The notes beneath the pieces were generated by a model that searched no databases, was not told where the DNA came from, and saw nothing but the letters and a program-made list of their open reading frames with translations. A stretch of 5,652 bases of DNA from Candidatus Stahliibacteriota bacterium CG08_land_8_20_14_0_20_40_26 (GTDB lineage: Bacteria > Hydrothermota > UBA3073). Below, one piece after another: positions 1 to 5,618 of the stretch (positions within the stretch are counted from its first letter, which is position 1; the number at the start of each line of letters is the position of its first letter). A program made the position numbers and the translations under genes. Location of the stretch: contig PEYP01000071.1 of assembly GCA_002774315.1 (NCBI GenBank), forward strand, positions 1-5,652, given 5' to 3'.

Positions 1-148
1 CGTAAAGAGAAGCACGAGAATTTACATTCTCTCTCTTTCCCGTAGAGAAATCGTCTATTATATAAACATTATATTCCTGCTCTATAAGGGCATCCACAAG
101 ATGAGAACCTATAAATCCTGCACCGCCTGTAACAAGAACATTTTGCAT
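1..148 (-). CDS. NAD-dependent nucleotide-sugar epimerase/dehydratase, N-terminal fragment
   Basis: Only the first 49 codons are present; the gene runs off the low-coordinate edge. The translation begins MQNVLVTGGAGFIGSHLVDA and continues to IIDDFSTGKRENV. Residues 8-14 form the GxxGxxG loop (G8, G11, G14) of the Rossmann fold of extended short-chain dehydrogenases. The acidic pair D32-D33 ends the second beta strand, where this family binds the adenosine ribose of NAD, and the DDFSTGKRENV stretch is typical of the UDP-glucose 4-epimerase/dTDP-glucose dehydratase group. Members act in the cytoplasm on nucleotide sugars for polysaccharide or lipopolysaccharide synthesis. The ATG follows an AGGAG with a 7-base spacer and lies 13 bases behind the stop codon of the C25 peptidase, so the two genes are very probably co-transcribed. 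The catalytic Ser/Thr and YxxxK motif lie outside the window, so the exact reaction (4-epimerase, 4,6-dehydratase or decarboxylase) cannot be settled. Confidence 0.9.
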   Translation of the reverse strand, partial: MQNVLVTGGAGFIGSHLVDALIEQEYNVYIIDDFSTGKRENVNSRASLY

Positions 149-155
149 GTAAACA

Positions 156-160
156 CTCCT
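156..160 (-). promoter_or_regulatory. Ribosome-binding site of the epimerase gene
   Basis: The transcript reads TGA-G-AGGAG-TGTTTAC-ATG, placing a full AGGAG seven bases before the epimerase ATG and one base after the peptidase stop codon. This fixes the epimerase start. It also suggests that ribosomes finishing the peptidase can feed into the epimerase. Confidence 0.75.
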
Positions 161-161
161 C

Positions 162-3100
162 TCAGCGCATTATCATCATTTTACCTATACAGGAAGCTGT
201 ATTTTCGGATGATTCACTACCAGTGCATTTTACCTCTATCTTATAGATGTATATTCCGTTCCCAAGCATATCTCCAAACTCATCTCTTGTATCCCATTCC
301 TTGCTGTTTATACCTTCTCTTACATTATAAATGTGAAGTGTTTTAATGAGTCTTCCTGATATTGTGAATATCCTTATTATACCTATTCCCACTTTTGAAG
401 AGTAAAATTCTATTTTCGTTTTCTTACCTCTAACAGGATTTGGATAGTTTATAGGATTTTCAAGTACAATTTCATCCCCAAAAGTCTTCTCAACCCAAAA
501 TTGGAGCTTTGATTCATTGCCAACATTGTCTCTAACTATGAGTGTAAGTGTATCCGTTGAATACATTGTTTGTGACTTGACTTCTGTAACCAACTCTCCC
601 TTCATCGAGCTTCCGATGTTGTATTCAAACCTATCCTCTAAATGATAATATGGACCATCTTTTATCTCAAGTCTTATACCCTTGCCTTCCTGTAGCATTA
701 TACCAGATGTATCCTGAAGTGTAGCACTCATTGTAAACTTTTTGCCCACCTTTACAGATTTTGGCATTTTCTTTCCATTCACGAACACTTCAATCTGGGG
801 TCCAATGGTGTCCTGTGTTGTGGTATCCCTACCAGTGATCCATATTCCTTTACCCATTCTTCCATCTTGTTCATTATCCCAGAGATATCCTGTTACCTTT
901 CCCACACCTGAATCAAGTCCCGTGGGTATAAAAAAGGATATCGTGAATGTACTATCTCCAAATGTATTTGAACCTCTGAATATGACATCTCCCAGCTTAC
1001 TGTATGCTATTTCGTTAGAAGGATCTGGTGGACCATCCCATACCCTCTTTTCATGTCTGTCCCAGTTATATATCCATTTATTCTCCGCACCATATGCAGT
1101 AATGTATACATACCCATCTTCGATATCTCCTGACTCCCCGCTTACCTCTGTTATTGTGCCTCCCCAAAGACTATCAGAGAAGAGGTATATTTCATTATTC
1201 CTATAGCAAGATATATCAGTTAATGGATCAGCGAATAGTATATATTTTTTTGGGTTACCGATATAGAGAGACAAAAAAAACGCATCCCCAACCCTCATTT
1301 TTGGGTCTACAACTATATTTGTGTACAACGGGATGCTCATTGATGTGTTATCAGAAGGATATGTAGAACGTGTAGCAGCAATAGTGGCGATTGCGCCCTT
1401 GTCTTCTATAATCTGCATAAGATCTGCGGTGCTTCTTGTGTAAGGACGGTCATAAGCAGCGACCCCGCAGGAGCCATAAAAGAATATTGTATATTTTTTA
1501 CTGTTTGAAAGGGCATATACATCCTTGGGAGAGGTCCATATCTTCTCGTGTGCAAGCTCCTTATAATTTCCGTGTCCCATATAGACTCCGTAATATATAC
1601 CTCTGCTTATGTATTCAATCATACCCTTATTCCCTCTGAATCCCTGTTCACTGGGGGGATAATCTATCAAATATACCTTGAAAACATCATAAGATGGTGG
1701 TGTGATAGAGTTCAGATATTCTGCGTGTTCTGTGTGACATTGTTCACTCGGGGATTTTGCGCCGTATTCATCGTCTGCTGAGAGTAATATTCTACTACGC
1801 CAGGGACCGAATGATTTTTCATAATCTATTACCTTTTTCACCGCAATTCTCGCTTCGTCTTTTGATTCAGCTGTTATCCTTGCGATTACAATATCTGGTC
1901 TGTTATCATCTCCACATACCATAGCAAACCAATTATCGTAACAGGGATTTTCAAGTGGAGAGAGACCAAACTCACCTATATGATACCCTTCTTCCCAGGG
2001 TGGTAGTCTATTTTTTGTGATTCCAGAGCGATAATCGTAAGTACCAGAACCCAGAAGAAGAACATAACTCGTATTCCAATTTTCATATGCGAATTTAAGA
2101 AAGTTTCTAACACCATAAGGATTTTTCAACCCGAATGAGAAATTGTTGTATATATCATCAATGGACACAACAAGTGCAGAGACACCGTCCTTTTCTTCCC
2201 TGTATCTTGCTAGCTCTTGAGCAGAATATTTGAATTCCTTGGTTGTGATAACCACATAATCAATTGTGCCGGAACCAATATCCTTTATATTGTGAGGGTC
2301 TTCTACAGTAATAGATATAGGTGATTTAAACGAAGTAGCCGCATAATAGGGTCCTCTCTTTGTGGATTGGAATACAACCTTTCCCTCTTCGTATCTTATA
2401 TCCGTGACCTTCATAGGAGATAATTCGTTCTCAATGTTGAATATGATAGGGAGATCTTCAAATCCCGATAGGTGAAACTCTAATGTATCGCCCTCATCCG
2501 CTTTAAATTGCAGTTCACCGTTATATGCATCAAAACTCAATTGGGGTATGATTTCGAAGTAGTCAAAGTATATCCAATCAATTGTATCAGCATCAGGACC
2601 TGCCCAAAGTTCAATAGTTAATTCGTTTTCTCCCTCATTAATATTAGAGATGTCTGCCACTATAGAATGTGGTGATAGACTGTTACCTCCAACCCAGGTG
2701 TCTTCTGTAATTGATTCTCCGTTTATATGAAATCTTATACTATGGGGCATATTCAATCCATATTGGTTCTTGGTGTATCCGTATACAGCAAATCTTCCTT
2801 CTCCTTCACTGTTTGCAAGTTTTGGCAGCTCAAACGGGATAGTATATGAGAGGGAGGATACATATACCCTTTTATGCTCAAACCATGCCCATCCTCTTCC
2901 TGATTCTGCAGGACATATATGGTCCTCCTCTATATGAATAGTGTCTCTGAAACTCTTCGGAACAACGGGTGAGACCGCTCCCAGATCGCCACTTATACTA
3001 TCTCTTCTACCTATATCTCCATATGTAAGCCAGTATATATTCATATCAGTGAATATATTGAGATAGGTAGTGACGTTCTTTTTATAACCGTCTGTTGATG

Positions 3101-3935
3101 TTGCATAGAAGTATAACGCATCGTTCTTTATATAGATCGGGACCTCTTTCAGCGTATCATCCGCAGGTATCTCCATTTTTCCACCTTGTGTAAAGAGTCT
3201 GAAACTCGCAGGATTTATAATAGCAGGGTCTAAGCCCACTTCTCGCAGGTCATTGTATGTTATCTTATATATCCCTTTCTCTTTAACTTGTATTTTGACC
3301 CAGGGATTGTTGTTATCTTTGACCCTGCCTTTTGCGGGTCTTTTTCTCCAATCTTTTGCTTCTTCATAATTTATAAACACTTCTTTAAAGATATCTTCAA
3401 AATAGAGATCTTTTATTCTCTCTCCCCGTTTACCACCACTAAAATCCAGCCGTATCTTTATTTTATCATATATAGTTGCTATCCCTTCTTTGGGGTTGTA
3501 TCTTACAGGCTGAAGTCTCAACATAACAAACTTCTGCCCTCTTATAAAACCTCTTTCTTTTATACTTATGAGTTCAGGCGGATATAAAATATCCTTTTCA
3601 TATATAGATGGGTCCTTTTTATATTCATATCCCCATTCATGTACCTCTGGAACAGGCAGTATGTCCATCTTTCTCTTCTCTTTTATATTTGCTTCTTCAA
3701 TATATGCACGAATCTCACTCCCGAGTGGAATGGCAACATATACATATATCTCTGGAAGACAGGGCACACCACTCTTGTCGGGGTATGCTGCATTCTCAAT
3801 CTGCGTAATATCTTCAATGGAGATAGGAGGTAGAGAATATGAGATTGTTATTCCGGTTTCATTTGAGTTTAGAAGGGTCAGTTTTGGCAGAGCTTGTGGC
3901 AAAAATAAAAAAAGAAGAAATATCATAAAGTTCAA
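162..3935 (-). CDS. Peptidase family C25 protein, PorU-like (type IX secretion sortase-like), with C-terminal sorting domain
   Basis: A 1,257-residue exported cysteine peptidase resembling PorU, the sortase that in type IX secretion cleaves C-terminal sorting domains from cargo and links the cargo to lipopolysaccharide. Seen in order: a hydrophobic leader (residues 4-16); a gingipain-propeptide-like region (about 20-165, with GVPCLPEIYVYVAIPLGS); a PorU-type segment (about 210-255, WVKIQVKEKGIYKITYNDL); a beta-rich stretch (about 350-555); and the C25 catalytic domain (about 555-905), with NPYGVRNFLKFAYE, YVLLLGSGTYDYR and PDIVIARI. The catalytic dyad is His788 in YMGHGN (bases 1572-1574) and Cys823 in YGSCGVAAYDRP (bases 1467-1469); their 35-residue spacing is close to that of gingipains. 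Residues about 1040-1150 look Ig-like. Residues 1163-1257 form a FlgD-Ig/type-A-sorting-like domain (NYPNPVRG, ISGRLIKTL, GNGIYIYKIEV, ending GKMMIMR). The length fits PorU. The start is uncertain: TTG at 3935 is used here, but the ribosome-binding site is 15 bases away. It could instead be a secreted C25 protease rather than the sortase; C25 membership is more certain than the sortase role. Confidence 0.88.
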   Translation of the reverse strand: MNFMIFLLFLFLPQALPKLTLLNSNETGITISYSLPPISIEDITQIENAAYPDKSGVPCLPEIYVYVAIPLGSEIRAYIEEANIKEKRKMDILPVPEVHEWGYEYKKDPSIYEKDILYPPELISIKERGFIRGQKFVMLRLQPVRYNPKEGIATIYDKIKIRLDFSGGKRGERIKDLYFEDIFKEVFINYEEAKDWRKRPAKGRVKDNNNPWVKIQVKEKGIYKITYNDLREVGLDPAIINPASFRLFTQGGKMEIPADDTLKEVPIYIKNDALYFYATSTDGYKKNVTTYLNIFTDMNIYWLTYGDIGRRDSISGDLGAVSPVVPKSFRDTIHIEEDHICPAESGRGWAWFEHKRVYVSSLSYTIPFELPKLANSEGEGRFAVYGYTKNQYGLNMPHSIRFHINGESITEDTWVGGNSLSPHSIVADISNINEGENELTIELWAGPDADTIDWIYFDYFEIIPQLSFDAYNGELQFKADEGDTLEFHLSGFEDLPIIFNIENELSPMKVTDIRYEEGKVVFQSTKRGPYYAATSFKSPISITVEDPHNIKDIGSGTIDYVVITTKEFKYSAQELARYREEKDGVSALVVSIDDIYNNFSFGLKNPYGVRNFLKFAYENWNTSYVLLLGSGTYDYRSGITKNRLPPWEEGYHIGEFGLSPLENPCYDNWFAMVCGDDNRPDIVIARITAESKDEARIAVKKVIDYEKSFGPWRSRILLSADDEYGAKSPSEQCHTEHAEYLNSITPPSYDVFKVYLIDYPPSEQGFRGNKGMIEYISRGIYYGVYMGHGNYKELAHEKIWTSPKDVYALSNSKKYTIFFYGSCGVAAYDRPYTRSTADLMQIIEDKGAIATIAATRSTYPSDNTSMSIPLYTNIVVDPKMRVGDAFFLSLYIGNPKKYILFADPLTDISCYRNNEIYLFSDSLWGGTITEVSGESGDIEDGYVYITAYGAENKWIYNWDRHEKRVWDGPPDPSNEIAYSKLGDVIFRGSNTFGDSTFTISFFIPTGLDSGVGKVTGYLWDNEQDGRMGKGIWITGRDTTTQDTIGPQIEVFVNGKKMPKSVKVGKKFTMSATLQDTSGIMLQEGKGIRLEIKDGPYYHLEDRFEYNIGSSMKGELVTEVKSQTMYSTDTLTLIVRDNVGNESKLQFWVEKTFGDEIVLENPINYPNPVRGKKTKIEFYSSKVGIGIIRIFTISGRLIKTLHIYNVREGINSKEWDTRDEFGDMLGNGIYIYKIEVKCTGSESSENTASCIGKMMIMR

Positions 3936-3950
3936 TCCAATAAAAGTAAA

Positions 3951-3956
3951 CTCCTT
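3951..3956 (-). promoter_or_regulatory. Ribosome-binding site of the C25 peptidase, with ambiguous start codon
   Basis: The transcript reads AAGGAG followed by TTTACTTTT-ATT-GGA-TTG-AAC-TTT-ATG, all in one frame. AAGGAG is the only strong Shine-Dalgarno sequence between the promoter and the coding region. It sits 9 bases from ATT (3941-3939), 15 from TTG (3935-3933) and 24 from ATG (3926-3924). The nearest well-spaced in-frame codon is therefore a rare ATT, the TTG is at the long end, and the ATG is too far away. Confidence 0.6.
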
Positions 3957-4006
3957 ATTCAGCTGATTTCAGACAGGTTACCTTTACTGTGCTAAAATTT
4001 TGTAGT

Positions 4007-4035
4007 ATTATACCACAATGTTCTATATATGTCAA
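4007..4035 (-). promoter_or_regulatory. Sigma70-type promoter driving the C25 peptidase and epimerase
   Basis: On the minus strand a perfect -35 box TTGACA (4035-4030) is separated by exactly 17 bases from a perfect -10 box TATAAT (4012-4007). A TG one base upstream of the -10 (4015-4014) makes it an extended -10 promoter. Transcription should start near 4000, giving a leader of about 65 bases before the peptidase. The -35 box begins 7 bases past the stop codon of the upstream Trm112 gene, so the promoter occupies the gap between the genes and reads away from Trm112 into the peptidase. No clear operator is visible; strong constitutive expression is the simplest reading. Confidence 0.88.
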
Positions 4036-4042
4036 GAAAAAT

Positions 4043-4213
4043 TTATTCTTCTATCGTGTCTGCCTCTTCTATAAGCATTATGGGAATATCATCATCTATT
4101 CTGTATGCAAGCTTACATCTATGGCATATAAGTTTATTCTCAGCTGGTTTGTATTCAAGGTCTCCCTTACATTTTGGACAGGCGAGTATTTCAAGCAATT
4201 CTTTGTCAAGCAT
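4043..4213 (-). CDS. Trm112/UPF0434 family zinc-ribbon protein
   Basis: A 56-residue protein beginning MLDKELLEILACPKCKGDLE and ending in an acidic tail (EEADTIEE). It matches the bacterial Trm112-like family (E. coli YcaR type) in length and layout: an N-terminal LLEILACP.C helix-knuckle, a second CHRC pair, then the conserved AYRIDDDIPIML stretch. Cys12/Cys15 and Cys30/Cys33 form a complete zinc-ribbon set; many bacterial members keep only part of it. In eukaryotes and archaea Trm112 binds and activates methyltransferases for tRNA, rRNA and release factors; the role of the short bacterial proteins is less clear. The ATG follows GGAGG with a 4-base spacer. The neighbours are a lipoprotein gene upstream, across a repeat-rich gap, and a promoter immediately downstream, so it may be transcribed alone. 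No methyltransferase partner is visible in the window. Family membership is secure, function is not. Confidence 0.9.
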   Translation of the reverse strand: MLDKELLEILACPKCKGDLEYKPAENKLICHRCKLAYRIDDDIPIMLIEEADTIEE

Positions 4214-4217
4214 ATAC

Positions 4218-4222
4218 CCTCC
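4218..4222 (-). promoter_or_regulatory. Ribosome-binding site of the Trm112-like gene
   Basis: The transcript reads CTGGAGGGTAT-ATG. The GGAGG core lies 4 bases before the ATG, slightly close but strong, and selects the start that gives the canonical MLDKELLEILACP N-terminus. Confidence 0.7.
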
Positions 4223-4224
4223 AG

Positions 4225-4248
4225 GTTAGTTTGTTAGTTGGTTAGATT
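4225..4248 (+). repeat. Three tandem 8-bp units GTTAGTTT/GTTAGTTG/GTTAGATT
   Basis: Three contiguous 8-base units sharing GTTAG occupy 4225-4232, 4233-4240 and 4241-4248. On the transcribed minus strand this is a CTAAC-rich leader ending 2 bases before the GGAGG of the Trm112-like gene. The strand given is only the reading direction used. No function is evident. Confidence 0.6.
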
Positions 4249-4334
4249 AAGCATGTAAAATCATAGACGTCGTAGTCAAATTAATCTCATTTATCTCAAA
4301 TTATGCATTAAACACTGAAAATCACCGAATTTGT

Positions 4335-4408
4335 AGGGACAACCCTCCTGCCTACTCGATTTCCCGTATTCCTGAGGTATATCAGGATATCAGTAGATCA
4401 GTAGGCAG
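4335..4408. repeat. Intergenic nested inverted repeats (hairpin element)
   Basis: CTGCCTACT (4348-4356) is the exact reverse complement of AGTAGGCAG (4400-4408). After one unpaired C (4357), GAT (4358-4360) pairs with ATC (4397-4399), giving about 12 base pairs. Inside this lies a second hairpin, TCCTGA (4370-4375) with TCAGGA (4382-4387) around a 6-base loop. Immediately before it, AGGG (4335-4338) and CCCT (4343-4346) form a small stem with an ACAA loop. No T-run follows on either strand, so it is not a standard intrinsic terminator. It may be a dispersed intergenic repeat or a structured element of an unstable RNA; neither can be shown from one copy. Confidence 0.55.
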
Positions 4409-4418
4409 AGTATCAGAA
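4380..4418 (+). repeat. Degenerate 8-bp tandem repeat, TATCAGTA-like
   Basis: Units are TATCAGGA (4380-4387), TATCAGTA (4388-4395), GATCAGTA (4396-4403), then a divergent 7-base GGCAGAG (4404-4410) and TATCAGAA (4411-4418). The first units overlap the right side of the nested hairpin. The word ATCAGTA recurs at 4389, 4397 and again at 4443 inside the neighbouring heptad array, so the two arrays may share an origin. Confidence 0.6.
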
Positions 4419-4429
4419 AAGACTGGTAG

Positions 4430-4505
4430 TCGGTAATCGGTTATCAGTAATCGGTGGATTAATGACCTGATTACCGATGACCGATCACCGATGACTGATC
4501 ACTGA
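4430..4505. repeat. Inverted array of 7-bp repeats, consensus TC(G/A)GTNA
   Basis: On the plus strand four contiguous heptads run TCGGTAA, TCGGTTA, TCAGTAA, TCGGTGG (4430-4457). After a 13-base spacer (4458-4470), five contiguous heptads run in the opposite orientation: TTACCGA, TGACCGA, TCACCGA, TGACTGA, TCACTGA (4471-4505). Read from the other strand these are again TC(G/A)GTNA, with the sixth base most variable. The two arms can pair in several registers to make an imperfect hairpin of about 21-28 base pairs. The array ends 3 bases from the TAG stop codon of the lipoprotein gene, so it would form the 3' end of that transcript. No T-run follows. Possible roles are transcript-end stabilisation, termination or a protein-binding array; a replication-slippage relic is also possible. 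Confidence 0.8.
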
Positions 4506-4508
4506 TTA

Positions 4509-5618
4509 CTATTTTATCCCATACTCTTTTGAAAGCGGGCCAAACTTCAAAATTGAGTAGTCGATTCTGTCACCTTTTATCTTCATCTCCTTTCCATAAA
4601 ACTTCTGCAAAATTGAGACTGGTCTATCATCAATGCTTATAACACACGGGGTAAGCAGGATTATATCATCAGAGAATTTCAGGACTACCCTGTCTCCTCT
4701 TACTCCACCCTCCAAAAATTCCACATCCTCTGCAACACCTTGATATAATAGACTGTCAATCAGGATTGGATTTGTGTTGTTCAAAAATACAAGTTTGTCA
4801 CCATATTTATCTTTTGCAACCGCCAGGGGTTCCTTGAGATAGGTTGCTGTATAGATATATATCATTCCCTTCTTTAATATCTTCCTTATATCTTCTTTAT
4901 TTGCTTCTGGTGTTTTTATGTGTAACTTGTCATTTCTCAACCAGCAATCGTCTGCACCGAGAAAGATGATTCTCTTGGTTATTATGTTCATATCTCTGGG
5001 GTCCGGAAGTGGTAAGATCTTTGTTTCATAGATTCTTGAAAACGGGTGTTCTATTTTTATATTCTCATCAAAACATGAAAACTTTGCGCTGAAGGAAACC
5101 CCATTACCCTCGGCTACAATATTGACAGGCAGTAAGGTATGTTCGTCTATGTATATCTGAGCCTCTGCATCCTTCATAAAAGGAGAAATAAACAAAAGAT
5201 TAGGGGTGAATTCATATACAAAGCATCCCTTTTCCATTCCAATGAAATAGAAATCACCAAACGAGGTTATTGTTAACACGAGTTTATGAGGCAATTGCCC
5301 ACTACTGCTTCCTTCTACCCACTCATCATCCTCTTTTAGAAAGGTTTCATCGCCTATCACAAGACTCTCTTCTTCTATCTTCTTGCTGTCTATCTCCCAT
5401 TCATTTCTTATCCTTATCCTTCCCCTTTTATCGTATTCACCGTATATGGTAGATTTTGCTCCTGGCCGGGAAAGTTTTATTCTTACTTTGAAACTTTTTT
5501 CTCTGGTGTTTTCAAGGATTCTTTCTATTTTCTCTCCCTCTGGCGGAGAAACTGTTTCTCTTGGTTCGTGTATAGCACATCCAAGAATAATAAGCAAAAA
5601 ATATATACTTTTATTCAT
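4509..5618 (-). CDS. Lipoprotein with LolA/LppX-like N-terminal domain and SecD P1-like C-terminal domain
   Basis: A 369-residue lipoprotein. A short signal peptide ends in ILGC, so Cys14 would be lipidated; Ala15 gives no inner-membrane retention signal, which in the E. coli rule favours the outer membrane. Residues about 32-195 resemble the LolA/LppX lipoprotein-carrier fold: alternating beta strands with YGEYDKRGRIRI, LVIGDETFLKEDDEWVEG, YIDEHTLLPVNIVAEG and ENIKIEHPF. Residues about 205-369 resemble, by eye, the periplasmic P1 region of SecD: IITKRIIFLGADDCWLRNDK matches the 'ERRINxLGVxEPxVQ' base region, and VISIDDRPVS followed by KIKGDR and LKFGPL matches 'AIVLDGKVISAP', 'ITGNF' and 'LRAGALP' of the head/return strand. 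SecD transmembrane segments are absent. If correct, it would act in the periplasm on exported or lipid-linked clients; this is inference. The start lacks a Shine-Dalgarno sequence and the frame stays open to the window edge, but the lipobox supports the ATG at 5618. The gene is followed directly by the heptad array. Confidence 0.85.
   Translation of the reverse strand: MNKSIYFLLIILGCAIHEPRETVSPPEGEKIERILENTREKSFKVRIKLSRPGAKSTIYGEYDKRGRIRIRNEWEIDSKKIEEESLVIGDETFLKEDDEWVEGSSSGQLPHKLVLTITSFGDFYFIGMEKGCFVYEFTPNLLFISPFMKDAEAQIYIDEHTLLPVNIVAEGNGVSFSAKFSCFDENIKIEHPFSRIYETKILPLPDPRDMNIITKRIIFLGADDCWLRNDKLHIKTPEANKEDIRKILKKGMIYIYTATYLKEPLAVAKDKYGDKLVFLNNTNPILIDSLLYQGVAEDVEFLEGGVRGDRVVLKFSDDIILLTPCVISIDDRPVSILQKFYGKEMKIKGDRIDYSILKFGPLSKEYGIK

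Noticed and set aside
742..1206. Plus-strand ORF of 154 codons, with several others at 101-346, 1154-1366, 1436-1781, 3288-3587 and 3568-3966
   Set aside because: All lie opposite the large C25 peptidase gene, have no recognisable domains and no convincing ribosome-binding sites, and the minus frame has clear family motifs throughout.
3963..3990. Short inverted repeats in the peptidase leader (CTGA/TCAG at 3963-3972 and ACAG/CTGT at 3973-3990) as a riboswitch or attenuator
   Set aside because: The stems are only 4 base pairs and do not match any known riboswitch core; a leader of about 65 bases is too short for most.
3989..4237. Plus-strand ORFs over the Trm112 gene and promoter region (3989-4237 and 4029-4229)
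   Set aside because: They are antisense to a well-recognised zinc-ribbon gene and their translations resemble no known protein.
4260..4279. Possible promoter for the Trm112-like gene: TTGACT (4279-4274) and TATGAT (4265-4260)
   Set aside because: Both boxes look good alone, but only 8 bases separate them instead of about 17, and neither has a suitable partner at the right distance.
4276..4303. Direct repeat TCAAATTA at 4276-4283 and 4296-4303
   Set aside because: Two 8-base AT-rich copies 20 bases apart in an AT-rich intergenic region are easily explained by chance; not an iteron array.
4430..4505. The heptad array as a CRISPR array
   Set aside because: Units are 7 bases, contiguous and inverted halfway, with no unique spacers, and no cas gene is present.
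4335..4505. Classical intrinsic terminator behind the lipoprotein gene
   Set aside because: Hairpins are present, but no run of T follows any of them on the transcribed strand, and the heptad stem is imperfect.
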